A stretch of 64,000 bases of DNA from Pseudodesulfovibrio sp. JC047 (GCF_010468615.1 NZ_WUEH01000010.1:1-64000), one strand, 5' to 3'. Positions 42,743 to 52,620 are shown, counted from the first letter of the stretch. Notes: generated by a model not told the origin, from the letters alone. Made by a program: numbers and translations.

Positions 42743-43357
42743 ATGAAAAACACGCCATTTGAATCACCATTCGAAGGGTATGAAATACGCCATCATATCA
42801 CGAACAAGAATATCCAGGTCGGACAACACAGCTATTATTCCGGCTATTATCATGGACATCACTTTGAAGAAAACGTGCGATATCTGCATCCCGAACGGGA
42901 CGATGTTGACCGCCTTGTCATTGGCAAATACTGCTCCATCGGTTCTGGAGCCATATTTCTCATGGCAGGCAATCAGGGCCACCGGCATGACTGGATTTCC
43001 ACATACCCATTCCATTACAGACCGGAATTTGCCGAAGCCGCAGATGGGTACACGCCCAAAGGGGATACCGTCATCGGCAATGATGTCTGGATCGGCACCG
43101 AAGCCATGATCCTGCCCGGCATTTCCATCGGCAACGGAGCAATCATCGCAGCCCGGGCGGTGGTGACGCGAAACGTGCCGGACTACACGGTCGTGGGAGG
43201 CAATCCGGCAAAGATCATCCGACAACGATTCAGCGATGACGACATTGACAGGCTGTTGCGACTCCGATGGTGGGATTGGCCTGAAGAGAAGGTGAAACGA
43301 CACCTTGATGCGCTCTGTAGTCACGACATCGACCGACTGTGCGCCGCAGGGGAATAG
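42743..43357 (+). CDS. catB: CatB-type (xenobiotic) O-acetyltransferase
   Basis: 204 residues from ATG 42743, after AGGAG. It is a left-handed parallel beta-helix of hexapeptide repeats. The N-terminus [20 protein letters not shown], the segment [36 protein letters not shown] (catalytic His) and [20 protein letters not shown] follow type B chloramphenicol acetyltransferases closely. [20 protein letters not shown] is the C-terminal signature. It would acetylate chloramphenicol or a related hydroxyl compound using acetyl-CoA. Chromosomal homologues often have other substrates, so a resistance role is not established. It is monocistronic. Confidence 0.88.
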   Translation: MKNTPFESPFEGYEIRHHITNKNIQVGQHSYYSGYYHGHHFEENVRYLHPERDDVDRLVIGKYCSIGSGAIFLMAGNQGHRHDWISTYPFHYRPEFAEAADGYTPKGDTVIGNDVWIGTEAMILPGISIGNGAIIAARAVVTRNVPDYTVVGGNPAKIIRQRFSDDDIDRLLRLRWWDWPEEKVKRHLDALCSHDIDRLCAAGE

Positions 43358-43367
43358 CCCTCAACGA

Positions 43368-43400
43368 CAAAAGGCTTCAGGGATTTCCCTGAAGCCTTTC
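43368..43400. terminator. Bidirectional intrinsic terminator
   Basis: AAAGGCTTCAGGG (43370-43382) pairs with CCCTGAAGCCTTT (43387-43399) around ATTT. It is shared by catB and the minus-strand tRNA-Arg. Confidence 0.85.
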
Positions 43401-43406
43401 AAAATA

Positions 43407-43483
43407 TGGTGCCCCCAGCAAGATTCGAACTTGCGGCACCAGGATTAGGAATCCTGTGCTCTATCCACCTGAGCTATGGGGGC
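43407..43483 (-). tRNA. tRNA-Arg (CCT anticodon)
   Basis: 77 bases including the encoded CCA. The minus strand gives acceptor GCCCCCA/TGGGGGC. Anticodon stem CAGGA/TCCTG holds loop TTCCTAA, so the anticodon is CCT. The T-loop TTCGAAT is present. Confidence 0.96.
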
Positions 43484-43583
43484 ACGGGGAATTTCTCCTA
43501 TCCGACCGGGGATGAAAAGGCAAGTGTTTCATCGCCAAACCTGTGCAATGCACATTTTCTTGCGTGCAAATTCATTCACACTG

Positions 43584-43611
43584 TTTACAACCGAAAAAAA
43601 AGGCCTATAGT
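43584..43611 (+). promoter_or_regulatory. Promoter of degP
   Basis: TTTACA (43584-43589), 16 bp, TATAGT (43606-43611). The predicted start is near 43618, about 53 bases before the ATG. Confidence 0.6.
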
Positions 43612-43670
43612 TCCCGAATGCGGCTGTATGCCGCCATCCTGTTTCCTCAAGAATCCATAACGGAGCCATT

Positions 43671-45086
43671 ATGATTCGCAAACTTAAAACATTGATTCTC
43701 GCACTTGCCGTTGTCATGGCCGTCCCTCTGGCGGCTCACGCCAATGGACTTCCCGTTTTCACGGAATTAGCTGCCAAGGCGGGAAAGGCCGTTGTTTTTA
43801 TCTCAACAGAAAAAACCGCCGCGCCTGGGCATAGGCAACAATTCAAGCAACAAGTTCCCGAAGGACACCCGTTCCGCGAATTTTTTGACCGGTTCGATCA
43901 ATTTTTTGGACAGCAACAGGGCCAACCCCGCAAACAGTTGGGACAGGGGTCCGGCTTCGTCATCTCCACCGATGGCCTGATCGTGACCAATAATCACGTC
44001 ATCGAAGGGGCTGACAAAGTGACTGTCCGCTTCCAGGACAACAAAAAAATATACGAAGCCACCGTGGTCGGCGCGGATCGCGAAACTGATCTGGCAGTCA
44101 TCAAAATCAAAGCGGACAAACCACTCCCGATACTGCCGCTCGGCAATTCCGACACCATCCAGGTCGGTGAATGGGTCCTTGCCATCGGCAATCCGTTCGG
44201 CCTCGACAACACGGTCACCGCAGGCATCATCTCCGCCAAGCACCGCATCATCGGTGCCGGACCGTTTGACAATTTCCTCCAGACCGACGCGTCCATCAAC
44301 CCCGGTAACTCCGGCGGTCCGCTGCTCAACATGCGCGGCGAAGTGATCGGCATCAATACCGCCATCAATGCCGCAGCCGACAACATCGGTTTTGCCATCC
44401 CCAGCACACAGGCTGAAAAAATCATCCGCCAGCTCAAACAGGGCAAAACCGTCCAACGCGGCTGGCTCGGTGTCACCATTCAACGTGTTGGCGAAACCCA
44501 GGCAAAGGCGCTCGGTCTGTCCGAACCCACCGGCGCATTGGTCGCCTCGGTCGGGAAGAATTCCCCGGCTGCCAAGGGCGGACTCAAGCAAGGGGATGTC
44601 ATCCTCGGCGTCAACGGCCATAAGGTCGAAGACAACAACGACCTGCTCAAAAAGATCGCGGATCTCTCTCCCAACGAAAAAGTCCGCCTCAACCTCTGGC
44701 GAAATGGCAAGACAGTGACTAAAACAGTCACGTTGGGCGAACGCAGTGAAAAAACGTTGGCCGCCATGAGTCCCAATAAACAAGGCCCAACCCAAACCAG
44801 TGCGGTCCTGGGTATGCAGTTGAAATCCGTGACCGATCAGGAAGCGCAGGCCCTCGGGTTGGAGACGACACAGGGATTGCTTGTGGTCACTGTTGATCGC
44901 AACACCCCGGCCGGAGAGGAAGGCATTCGCCAAGGCGATGTTATCATCCAGGCCAACCAGAAGGACGTGAACACCGTGGTCGAACTACAAAAAGTCATCG
45001 AACGCGACAAGGATCGCGGCGCGGTCATGCTCCTCATCAAACGACAGGGCCAGAACAGCTTCATCGCACTGCCGCTCGACAAATAA
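43671..45086 (+). CDS. degP: Periplasmic serine protease/chaperone, DegP/HtrA family
   Basis: 471 residues from ATG 43671, after GGAG. Signal peptide to about residue 25 (LALAVVMAVPLAAHANG). The catalytic triad: His in VTNNHVIEGADKV, Asp in DRETDLAVIKIKA and Ser in NPGNSGGPLLNMRGE. Two PDZ domains follow (RGWLGVTIQRVGETQAKALG and the C-terminal one ending near residue 465). It degrades or refolds damaged envelope proteins. It has its own promoter and terminator. A Gln-rich LA loop (FGQQQGQPRKQLGQ) precedes the protease domain. Confidence 0.96.
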   Translation: MIRKLKTLILALAVVMAVPLAAHANGLPVFTELAAKAGKAVVFISTEKTAAPGHRQQFKQQVPEGHPFREFFDRFDQFFGQQQGQPRKQLGQGSGFVISTDGLIVTNNHVIEGADKVTVRFQDNKKIYEATVVGADRETDLAVIKIKADKPLPILPLGNSDTIQVGEWVLAIGNPFGLDNTVTAGIISAKHRIIGAGPFDNFLQTDASINPGNSGGPLLNMRGEVIGINTAINAAADNIGFAIPSTQAEKIIRQLKQGKTVQRGWLGVTIQRVGETQAKALGLSEPTGALVASVGKNSPAAKGGLKQGDVILGVNGHKVEDNNDLLKKIADLSPNEKVRLNLWRNGKTVTKTVTLGERSEKTLAAMSPNKQGPTQTSAVLGMQLKSVTDQEAQALGLETTQGLLVVTVDRNTPAGEEGIRQGDVIIQANQKDVNTVVELQKVIERDKDRGAVMLLIKRQGQNSFIALPLDK

Positions 45087-45092
45087 CACATC

Positions 45093-45121
45093 AAAGGGGC
45101 TTCAAACGAAGCCCCTTTTTT
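45093..45121 (+). terminator. Intrinsic terminator after degP
   Basis: AAAGGGGCTTC (45093-45103) pairs with GAAGCCCCTTT (45108-45118) around AAAC, then TTT. It lies just 12 bases before the ispE GTG, next to its ribosome site (AAGGA). Confidence 0.9.
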
Positions 45122-45133
45122 CAAGGATATCCA

Positions 45134-46000
45134 GTGAATTCAGCAACACTCATCGCCCCTGCCAAAATCAATCTTCATCTCGAAATACGCGGGAGACGCC
45201 CTGACGGCTATCACGAACTTCGCACGCTCTTCTTCCCTGTGGACATGCCCTGTGATCTCATCAAGATCGAACCGGGACATGACGAACATTTCTATATCCG
45301 CTGTCCAGAAAAACCAGCCTTGGAAACAACCGACAATATTCTGTATACAACCTGGAAAAAATTCGGGCAGACCACTGGCTTTCAGCCTGGAATATTCGTC
45401 ACCCTGACAAAAAACATCCCTATGGGTGGCGGACTTGGCGGTGGCAGTTCCGATGCCGCGACCATGCTCAAATGGCTCAATTCCGAAGCAGGTGACGCGG
45501 CCCTGTCTCCTGAAAAGCTGCTTGAATTAGCGGCCTCTTTGGGAGCCGATGTCCCCTTCTTTTTCATGGATGGCCCGGCCTGGGCCGAAGGCATTGGAGA
45601 AAAACTCGAACCGGCGTCGGTCAACCTTTCGGAAATGACGCTACTCATAGCATCCCCGGACATTGAAGTCTCCACCCCATGGGCCTTCGCTGCCTGGGAT
45701 GAAAAAAATCCCGATGCAAAGCAACGAGAATCCTTGACAACCAGCAAATCTGGTACTAAGACTCCATCTCCCGTTTCAGCCAAAGAAATGACGAACGATT
45801 TTGAACCCATTGTCTTTGATAAATATCCAAGACTTCGGGAAATAAAAGAAAAGATCATCACTCTGGGAGCTGAGACAGCCGCCATGAGCGGTTCGGGAGC
45901 CTCCATTTTTGGACTTTTTCAAAAACGGACTACGGCAGCACTGGCCGCCACGGCTCTCGAAAATGAGGGAATTGAAATTTTCATGATGGAATGTCATTAA
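45134..46000 (+). CDS. ispE: 4-diphosphocytidyl-2-C-methyl-D-erythritol kinase
   Basis: 288 residues starting at GTG 45134, with AAGGA upstream. GHMP kinase of the non-mevalonate isoprenoid pathway. PAKINLHLEIRGRRPDGYHE is the substrate loop, NIPMGGGLGGGSSDAATML is the ATP-binding glycine loop, GADVPFFFMDGPAWAEGIGE carries the catalytic Asp, and AAMSGSGASIFGLF is motif 3. An insertion near residue 200 (KQRESLTTSKSGTKTPSP) is low-complexity. The tRNA-Gln and prs follow, as is common in delta-proteobacteria. Confidence 0.94.
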   Translation: MNSATLIAPAKINLHLEIRGRRPDGYHELRTLFFPVDMPCDLIKIEPGHDEHFYIRCPEKPALETTDNILYTTWKKFGQTTGFQPGIFVTLTKNIPMGGGLGGGSSDAATMLKWLNSEAGDAALSPEKLLELAASLGADVPFFFMDGPAWAEGIGEKLEPASVNLSEMTLLIASPDIEVSTPWAFAAWDEKNPDAKQRESLTTSKSGTKTPSPVSAKEMTNDFEPIVFDKYPRLREIKEKIITLGAETAAMSGSGASIFGLFQKRTTAALAATALENEGIEIFMMECH

Positions 46001-46207
46001 GTAGATCCATCAACGAAACGGTTGTATCGCGTGCTTCTTCGAAACACTGATGTCAGCGGCTTGAAAAACAGCAACTGATAACCAAACAGAGTTCGCCAAA
46101 AGAGCACACGCGACAGAAAGACACGGACAGTGTGCGGGTATATCCTTACCGTATCACACCATACCGTGGACGAAACGCGGATATCAACCGGGCACGGCAC
46201 ATTTTGC

Positions 46208-46282
46208 TGGGGCGTCGTCAAGTGGTAAGACACCAGGTTTTGGTCCTGATATTCGGGGGTTCGAATCCTCCCGCCCCAGCCA
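46208..46282 (+). tRNA. tRNA-Gln (TTG anticodon)
   Basis: 75 bases including CCA. Acceptor TGGGGCG/CGCCCCA with the U1-A72 pair typical of tRNA-Gln; anticodon loop TTTTGGT gives TTG; T-loop TTCGAAT. The outermost anticodon-stem pair (27-43) reads C-A rather than C-G. Confidence 0.95.
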
Positions 46283-46312
46283 CTTATTTACAACCTCGAG
46301 GTAATAGTCATC

Positions 46313-47254
46313 ATGCATGGTGAACTGAAGATCATCAGTGGATCTGCAAGTCCGAAATTGGCCGACGCCATTTGTGAACACCTGGGGACCAAAGCGTCCC
46401 CGGTTTTGCGTGAACGGTTCTCCGATGGAGAAATTCGCATTGAAATTGGTGAAAATGTCCGTGGTGACGATGTCTTTGTCGTTCAGCCCACCTGCTCACC
46501 GGTCAACTTCCACCTCATGGAACTCTGTCTGATGCTGGACGCACTCAAACGCGCCAGCGCATCCCGCGTGACAGCGGTCGTTCCGTATTTCGGCTACGCC
46601 CGTCAGGACCGCAAAGTCGTTCCTCGCGCCCCTATTTCCGCCAAAATGGTCGCTGACCTGCTCTCAACCGCAGGGATGCAACGTCTGGTCACCATCGACT
46701 TGCACGCCGGCCAGATTCAGGGCTTCTTCAACTGTCCCGTTGACAACCTCTTTGCTGCTCCGGCCCTGCTGGAACACCTGCGGGAACGGAACGAAGAAGA
46801 TTTCGTCATCATTTCACCGGATGCCGGTGGCGTTGAACGCGCTCGGGCCTACGCCAAGCGCCTCGGTGCCACACTGGCCATTGTCGATAAGCGTCGGGAT
46901 GCCCCGAACCAGGCAAAGGCCATGCACATCATTGGTGATGTCAAAGACAAGGTCGCCGTGGTTATCGACGACATGATCGACACCGCCGGTACCATGTGTG
47001 CCGCCGCCAATGTCATCATGGAAAACGGTGCCAAAGACGTCCTGGCCTGTGCGACTCACCCGGTCTTGTCCGGTCCGGCCATCAAACGCCTTGAAGAATC
47101 CGCATTTTCCGAAGTGGTTGTCACTGACACCATCCCGCTCAACGAAGCGGCTCAGGCCTGTTCGAAAATCAAACAGCGCTCTGTCGCTTCCTTGTTGGCG
47201 AAAGCAATCAATAATGTCCACACGGAATCGTCCGTGTCCGTACTTTTCGTTTAA
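46313..47254 (+). CDS. prs: Ribose-phosphate pyrophosphokinase
   Basis: 313 residues. It makes PRPP from ribose 5-phosphate and ATP for nucleotides, histidine and tryptophan (TrpD in this window uses it). [42 protein letters not shown] (flexible loop), [13 protein letters not shown] and [13 protein letters not shown] (PRPP-binding loop) are intact. GAGGTAA precedes ATG 46313, 30 bases after the tRNA-Gln, so it may be read from the tRNA promoter. Confidence 0.97.
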   Translation: MHGELKIISGSASPKLADAICEHLGTKASPVLRERFSDGEIRIEIGENVRGDDVFVVQPTCSPVNFHLMELCLMLDALKRASASRVTAVVPYFGYARQDRKVVPRAPISAKMVADLLSTAGMQRLVTIDLHAGQIQGFFNCPVDNLFAAPALLEHLRERNEEDFVIISPDAGGVERARAYAKRLGATLAIVDKRRDAPNQAKAMHIIGDVKDKVAVVIDDMIDTAGTMCAAANVIMENGAKDVLACATHPVLSGPAIKRLEESAFSEVVVTDTIPLNEAAQACSKIKQRSVASLLAKAINNVHTESSVSVLFV

Positions 47255-47331
47255 GGGAATTATCCCACAGACCATTTAAAGCGTGAGCGTCCGTTTATAG
47301 TGAACGGCCAGAGCGTAACAGGAGAAACATT

Positions 47332-47973
47332 ATGGCAGAACTGCTGAAACTCAACATTCAGGAACGCAGTGAAAGAGGCAAAGGCCCCAACCGTCGTCTC
47401 CGTGCTACAGGCATGGTCCCCGGCATCTACTACGATTCCGAAGGTGTAAACATCCCCGTCAAGGTGGAAATGGTCCCTTTGCAGAAAGCCTATGCTTCTC
47501 TGGGTAACGCACAGGTCTTTGAACTGGTCCTGGAAAAAGACGGCAAGACCGAAACCAAGCCGTCCCTGCTGTGGCGCGTCCGCAACGAGCCTGTCAAAGG
47601 CGTCCCCGAACACGTGGACTTCTTTGGCGTCGATCTGCACAAGGAGATCAAGGTTCACGTTCATTTCGAAATCGTTGGAGACTCCAAGGGCGTCAAGCTC
47701 GGCGGTATCATGGAACTCTTCCGTGAATCCATCGAGGTCATTTGTAAGCCGCTTGAAATTCCGAGCTCCATCGTTATCGACATCACTGAATTGGACATCA
47801 TGGACTCCATCCATATTGCCAACGTCCAGTTCCCAGAAGGTGTCTCTCCGGTCTTCGATGAAAACTACGCTGTTGTCGGTATCCAGCCCGCACGCGAAGA
47901 AGAAGAACTCGACGCCGATACCGATGAACCTGAAACCGTTGTCGAAACAGCTGACGAGGCTCAGGCCGAGTAA
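47332..47973 (+). CDS. rplY: 50S ribosomal protein L25/general stress protein Ctc
   Basis: 213 residues. The N-terminal L25 domain binds 5S rRNA (RGKGPNRRLRATGMVPGIYY). The C-terminal TL5 domain has the acidic tail usual for the long Ctc form (EEEELDADTDEPETVVETAD). AGGAG precedes ATG 47332. It lies between prs and pth, the order found in many bacteria. A terminator follows at 48000, yet pth begins only 74 bases later. Confidence 0.95.
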   Translation: MAELLKLNIQERSERGKGPNRRLRATGMVPGIYYDSEGVNIPVKVEMVPLQKAYASLGNAQVFELVLEKDGKTETKPSLLWRVRNEPVKGVPEHVDFFGVDLHKEIKVHVHFEIVGDSKGVKLGGIMELFRESIEVICKPLEIPSSIVIDITELDIMDSIHIANVQFPEGVSPVFDENYAVVGIQPAREEEELDADTDEPETVVETADEAQAE

Positions 47974-47999
47974 TTCAGCTCCGTACAATATGAATCCTT

Positions 48000-48034
48000 C
48001 CCGGAGTGTGATTTCGCACTCCGGGATTCTTTTT
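48000..48034 (+). terminator. Intrinsic terminator between rplY and pth
   Basis: CCCGGAGTG (48000-48008) pairs with CACTCCGGG (48017-48025), followed by ATTCTTTTT. Confidence 0.85.
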
Positions 48035-48107
48035 GCCTCGACGCACAGAGGCTGCTATCCTGCTCCCTGCCGAGCCACCTGAAACTCTCACACAATACAT
48101 CCTGATT

Positions 48108-48716
48108 ATGGAGTACAAAAGCGCAATTATTGGTCTGGGCAACCCCGGACCCAAGTACGAACAAACCCGACATAATATCGGGTTCATGCTCGTGGATCAT
48201 TTGTTGCGTCTGGGAGCCGACCGTAAATCCATGCGACTGGAACGGATCGACGAATCAGGGGACTACGAATTGTGGCGCATGAAATTCGCCGGGGCCTATC
48301 GCCTGCTCGCCAAGCCCATGACCTACATGAATCTGAGCGGCAAGGCGGTGTCAAAGATTTGTGGCCGTCACGGCATTCGACCCGACGATGTGCTCGTTGT
48401 TCATGATGAACTTGATCTGCCAGTTGGCCGAATGAAATTGAAAAAGGGCGGCGGAAATAACGGACACAACGGATTGGCGTCGATTCAGGAACGACTCGGT
48501 ACCCCCGGATTCTATCGGCTTCGACTCGGAGTCGGTCGTCCGGTTGATACATACAAACCGATCAGTGATTGGGTTCTGGAACCGTTTGAAACGAAAAATG
48601 TCGAACATCTTTCCGAAATCATCACGCACGCATCCAAGGGATTAGATATTTTCTACCGCCGCGGCATGGGGTTTGCGACCCAGCACATCAACTCTTTTTC
48701 CCTGGATGAAGAGTAA
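48108..48716 (+). CDS. pth: Peptidyl-tRNA hydrolase
   Basis: 202 residues. It releases peptides from stalled peptidyl-tRNA. AIIGLGNPGPKYEQTRHNIG contains the catalytic His, LLAKPMTYMNLSGKAV the substrate Asn, VVHDELDLPVGRMKLKKGGG the Asp, and NNGHNGLASI follows. I chose ATG 48108 (MEYKSAIIGLGNPG). The ribosome site is weak (no clear AGGAG), and TTG 48033 gives a longer reading that would start inside the terminator. Confidence 0.95.
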   Translation: MEYKSAIIGLGNPGPKYEQTRHNIGFMLVDHLLRLGADRKSMRLERIDESGDYELWRMKFAGAYRLLAKPMTYMNLSGKAVSKICGRHGIRPDDVLVVHDELDLPVGRMKLKKGGGNNGHNGLASIQERLGTPGFYRLRLGVGRPVDTYKPISDWVLEPFETKNVEHLSEIITHASKGLDIFYRRGMGFATQHINSFSLDEE

Positions 48717-48806
48717 ATATAGTAACCGTGGACTCCTCCACGTATTTTCGGTATGATGTTCTTCTGCCGTGTGTAATAAAGCATTTTTCAAGGAGCTTAG
48801 GTCCAA

Positions 48807-49322
48807 GTGTTCAAGGTTAATGAATTGGTTGTGTACCCGTCTCAGGGAGTCGGTCGCGTCGAGCGTATAGAATCTCAGGAGATCGGCGGTGTTAAAGCCG
48901 ACTTTTACATAGTCCGCATCTTGAGCAACAACGTGACCCTTATGGTTCCCGTGGCGAATGCGGAAAATGTCGGACTCCGGTCCGTGTGCAGCAAGCGTCT
49001 GGGACAGGAAATTTTCGAATCCCTCAATGATCGGGCCGGTTTCACCGGGTATACCGGACAGAACTGGAACCGACGGTATCGTGAATACTCCGAAAAACTG
49101 AAAAGTGGCGATCTTGCTGACGTGGCGTATGTCCTGAAAGAACTCTTTCTGATCGGTCGCGACAAGGAACTCTCTTTTGGTGAACGGCGTCTGCTTGAAC
49201 AGGCAATGGGATTGGTCTCCATGGAACTGGCATACTCTGTTGGCCGCGATCAGGAAGCCATCAAAGAAGACATCAATGAGATGTTTGCCGACGTCATTGC
49301 AGCACAGGAGAAAGACGAGTAA
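48807..49322 (+). CDS. carD: CarD/CdnL-family RNA polymerase-binding regulator
   Basis: 171 residues starting at GTG 48807, with AAGGAG about eleven bases upstream. The N-terminal Tudor-like domain (FKVNELVVYPSQGVGRVERI) contacts RNA polymerase beta. The C-terminal helical domain (YVLKELFLIGRDKELSFGER and the following helices) touches promoter DNA. It stabilises open complexes at rRNA and other promoters. It is located directly before rho, with a 279-base gap. Confidence 0.94.
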   Translation: MFKVNELVVYPSQGVGRVERIESQEIGGVKADFYIVRILSNNVTLMVPVANAENVGLRSVCSKRLGQEIFESLNDRAGFTGYTGQNWNRRYREYSEKLKSGDLADVAYVLKELFLIGRDKELSFGERRLLEQAMGLVSMELAYSVGRDQEAIKEDINEMFADVIAAQEKDE

Positions 49323-49601
49323 CAGGGCTTGTCAAGGCCCGCTCTTTCATGTACATCCTATTCAAGATGCCGCGTCGCGGTGTAGTTATTTTCCCACTAT
49401 CATAGATTTTCTGTAAAAGACTTCAAAGACTGTGAGCACAACTTCAACGAGAGGTATGCTTTATAGTATTACCCTGTGAACCGACCATAGAGGACGGTTC
49501 TGTCTCACTCGTATACACACCCCTTTTTTCGAACAGCTCAAATACGTCTACTGAATACTTGTTTATAATACTTTTTCAACCTCAACACCCATTTTTCGAT
49601 T

Positions 49602-50981
49602 ATGGCCAATAAAAAACCTGGCAAAGACGTCAAAGGCAAAGGTCCCGCCCCTAAAAGACCCCCACGAGGCAAAAAAGTCGCCCCAAAACCCTCTGGTACT
49701 AAAAACGGGAACGGCAATGGCAACGGCGGCAGCCTGAACCTCACCGAATTAAAACTCAAGTCCATGCAGGACCTCACTGAATTGTCCATGGAATTCGGTG
49801 TTGAAAACCCAAGCACCATGCGGAAACAGGAGCTGATTTTCTCCCTGTTGCAGGAATGTGCATCCCAGGACGGACAAATCTTCGGCGAAGGTGTTCTGGA
49901 AATTCTGCCCGATGGATTCGGGTTCCTCCGCTCCCCCATGTACAGTTATATGGCCGGACCGGATGATATTTATGTCTCGCCATCCCAAATTCGTCGCTTC
50001 GGACTTCGCAAGGGGGATGTGGTTTCCGGCCAGATTCGCCCACCCAAGGAAGGAGAACGATATTTCGCTCTACTCCGCGTCTCTGAAATCGGTTTTGAAG
50101 ATCCGAAACACTCAAAAAATCTCGTCCTTTTCGACAATCTGACCCCCCTCTACCCCGAAGAACAGTTCAAACTGGAAAATGGGGACAAGAATTACTCCTC
50201 CCGCATCATCGACTTATTGGCTCCCATCGGCAAGGGACAACGTGGCGTTATCGTGGCCCCACCCCGAACCGGCAAGACCATCATGCTCCAGACCATCGCC
50301 AACTCCATCAATGCCAACCACCCTGAGGTGGACCTCATTGTCCTGCTCATTGACGAGCGACCTGAGGAAGTGACGGACATGCAGCGCACGGTCAAGGCAG
50401 AAGTCGTCAGCTCCACCTTTGATGAACCTCCGCAGCGCCACGTTCAGGTTGCGGACATGGTCATCGAAAAGGCCAAACGGCTGGTGGAACGGAAACGGGA
50501 TGTGGTCATCCTGCTGGATTCCATCACCCGACTCGGTCGTGCGTACAACGCCGTCACCCCGTCGAGTGGTCGCGTGTTGTCCGGTGGTATTGACGCCAAC
50601 GCACTCCAACGCCCCAAACGGTTCTTCGGCGCAGCCCGAAATATCGAAGAAGGCGGATCATTGACCATCATCTCCACCGCACTCATCGACACCGGCTCCC
50701 GCATGGACGAAGTCATCTTCGAAGAATTCAAGGGCACCGGCAACATGGAACTCTATCTGGACCGTCATCTGTCCGACAAACGTGTGTACCCTGCCATTGA
50801 TATCAATCGCTCCGGCACCCGCAAGGAAGAATTGTTGTTGGAACCGGATGTACTCAACCGTGTCTGGATCCTCAGAAAGTTGCTCTCGCCCATGAATTCC
50901 ATCGATTCCATGGAATTCTTGCGTGGCAAGATGAAAAACACGAAAACCAATCGAGATTTCCTGGATTCCATGGCCAGATAA
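49602..50981 (+). CDS. rho: Transcription termination factor Rho
   Basis: 459 residues. The N-terminal 45 residues are a basic, Gly/Asn/Pro-rich extension ([20 protein letters not shown]) not found in E. coli Rho. The Rho N and cold-shock-like RNA domain covers about 50-165 ([20 protein letters not shown]). The Walker A is [16 protein letters not shown] (about residue 225), and the Walker B is [20 protein letters not shown]. No clear ribosome site precedes the ATG. A TATAAT at 49564-49569 and a hairpin GAACCG/CGGTTC (49478-49500) lie in its 279-base leader, consistent with autoregulation. Confidence 0.97.
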   Translation: MANKKPGKDVKGKGPAPKRPPRGKKVAPKPSGTKNGNGNGNGGSLNLTELKLKSMQDLTELSMEFGVENPSTMRKQELIFSLLQECASQDGQIFGEGVLEILPDGFGFLRSPMYSYMAGPDDIYVSPSQIRRFGLRKGDVVSGQIRPPKEGERYFALLRVSEIGFEDPKHSKNLVLFDNLTPLYPEEQFKLENGDKNYSSRIIDLLAPIGKGQRGVIVAPPRTGKTIMLQTIANSINANHPEVDLIVLLIDERPEEVTDMQRTVKAEVVSSTFDEPPQRHVQVADMVIEKAKRLVERKRDVVILLDSITRLGRAYNAVTPSSGRVLSGGIDANALQRPKRFFGAARNIEEGGSLTIISTALIDTGSRMDEVIFEEFKGTGNMELYLDRHLSDKRVYPAIDINRSGTRKEELLLEPDVLNRVWILRKLLSPMNSIDSMEFLRGKMKNTKTNRDFLDSMAR

Positions 50982-51004
50982 TTCTCTTTTACAGGTCTCT
51001 CATT

Positions 51005-51035
51005 GGCGCGATCACCTGTGGTCGCGCCTTTTTTT
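51005..51035 (+). terminator. Intrinsic terminator after rho
   Basis: GGCGCGA (51005-51011) pairs with TCGCGCC (51022-51028), with inner CAC/GTG, then seven T. Confidence 0.9.
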
Positions 51036-51109
51036 CGGCAACCGGGTGCACATGGTTGCCTTGCCCGTTCAAATGATTCATTGTGAAACATGCACGACAT
51101 GGAAGGACT

Positions 51110-52552
51110 ATGACACACCGGATTTGCACACTACTGCCCGCATTCTTTGCGGCCCTCCTTTTGACCTTTACCCCCATGGTCAATGCACAGGCCAACCCCT
51201 TACTGGGCGAAAAGTTGACACTCCGCGATGAGAATAAACTTGGTCGGGAGTTCGATCAGGTCATCCGAAGCCAAATGGGCATGGTGGGTGATACGTATAT
51301 TACTGATTTCGTCACCGATGTTGTCAATCGCATCGTGGACGGTAAACGCCCCATGCCCTACACGGTCAAAAGCGCGGTCATCGCCAACCCGATCATGAAC
51401 GCTTTCGCCATTCCCGGCGGATTCATCTACATTTTTACCGGCCTTATTCAAGAAGTCACCACGGAAGCACAGTTGGCCGGCGTTATTTCTCACGAATTGG
51501 CACACGTTTCCCAACGCCATGTGGTTCACCGTATCGAAAAACAGAAAAAAATCGGCCTGCTTTCAACCGTTGGTGTCTTGACCGGATTGCTCCTTGGCAT
51601 CGCGTCCGGAAGCGGCGATGCAGGAAAAATTGGCACTGCCATTGCCATGGGCAGCTCTGGTGCAGCGACCCAAGCCATGCTCAATTATTCTCGCGAGGAT
51701 GAAAACGAAGCGGACCACGTGGGTCTCAACGCACTGGTCAAGGCGGGATACAATCCTCAGGGTATGCCCCAGATGTTCGAAATCATGCAAAAAAATAAAT
51801 GGTTTGATTCCGGTTCGCACATGCCGGCATATCTTTCCACTCACCCAGGCACCGATGACCGTATTACCTATCTCAATGATCGAATTGCCCGAATGCCCAA
51901 AGAATTTTCTCAACGCACGGATGACAACACTCGATTGCACCGGGTACAGGTGCTCGTTCGTGGGCACATGTCCCCCCCTAAAAGTGCGTTGGCATATTGG
52001 AATGATAAAATGGCCACCGGCCTGACGCCCATGGAACATGCTGGTCGAGGCATTACTCTTTCCCGACTCAAAAAAATGGATGAGGCCCAAAAGGCCTTTG
52101 AAACCGCACTCGCGCAAGACAGCAACGATCCATTAATCTCCCGCGAGGCAGGCATATTCTATTTCAAGACAGGCCAGGCGGACAAGGCGTTCCCCTTGCT
52201 GCAAAAGGCCACCATCCAAAACTCCAGGGATGCCATCGGTCTGTTTTATCTTGCCCGGTTGCAAAGTGAAGCCAAACAATACCGGCAGGCGATCGCCAAC
52301 ATGCAAAAAGTCGAAAAACTGGTCCCGGAAGACTGGGAAGTCCATCATCATCTGGGGATGATACTTGGCGAATCCGGCGACACCTTTGGCGGCAATGTCC
52401 ACCTTGCCTATGGCGGTCTTTACTCCATGAACATGCGCAAGGCAAAATTGCACGCCCAAAAGGCCACGGCACTGGCACAGACCGATGCCCAAAAAGAAAC
52501 GGTCAAACAACTCGAAGAACGTATCAAGGAAAGAGCCGAACTCACAAAATAG
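51110..52552 (+). CDS. Periplasmic M48 metalloprotease with TPR repeats (BepA/YfgC-like)
   Basis: 480 residues from ATG 51110, after GGAAGGA. Signal peptide to about residue 27. Zinc motif HELAH (in VISHELAHVSQRHVVH, about residue 130), third ligand in NEADHVG, and the loop GGFIYIFTGLI. The C-terminal 220 residues are TPR-like helices (RGITLSRLKKMDEAQKAFET; GIFYFKTGQADKAFPLLQKA). In E. coli BepA assists and degrades LptD during outer-membrane assembly; a similar envelope quality-control role is inferred. It ends with a hairpin and long T-run. Confidence 0.92.
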   Translation: MTHRICTLLPAFFAALLLTFTPMVNAQANPLLGEKLTLRDENKLGREFDQVIRSQMGMVGDTYITDFVTDVVNRIVDGKRPMPYTVKSAVIANPIMNAFAIPGGFIYIFTGLIQEVTTEAQLAGVISHELAHVSQRHVVHRIEKQKKIGLLSTVGVLTGLLLGIASGSGDAGKIGTAIAMGSSGAATQAMLNYSREDENEADHVGLNALVKAGYNPQGMPQMFEIMQKNKWFDSGSHMPAYLSTHPGTDDRITYLNDRIARMPKEFSQRTDDNTRLHRVQVLVRGHMSPPKSALAYWNDKMATGLTPMEHAGRGITLSRLKKMDEAQKAFETALAQDSNDPLISREAGIFYFKTGQADKAFPLLQKATIQNSRDAIGLFYLARLQSEAKQYRQAIANMQKVEKLVPEDWEVHHHLGMILGESGDTFGGNVHLAYGGLYSMNMRKAKLHAQKATALAQTDAQKETVKQLEERIKERAELTK

Positions 52553-52554
52553 GC

Positions 52555-52599
52555 CAACCTTGTGAACCGCGCCTTTTTGGCGTAGGTTGCTTTTTTTTT
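52555..52599 (+). terminator. Intrinsic terminator after the M48-TPR gene
   Basis: CAACCT (52555-52560) pairs with AGGTTG (52584-52589), with inner CGCC/GGCG, followed by nine T. Confidence 0.85.
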
Positions 52600-52620
52600 C
52601 AAACAGGGACACAGACTATC

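Noticed and set aside
43803-44933. 376-codon minus-strand ORF opposite degP
   Set aside because: Complement shadow of a protease with an intact catalytic triad; no start signal.
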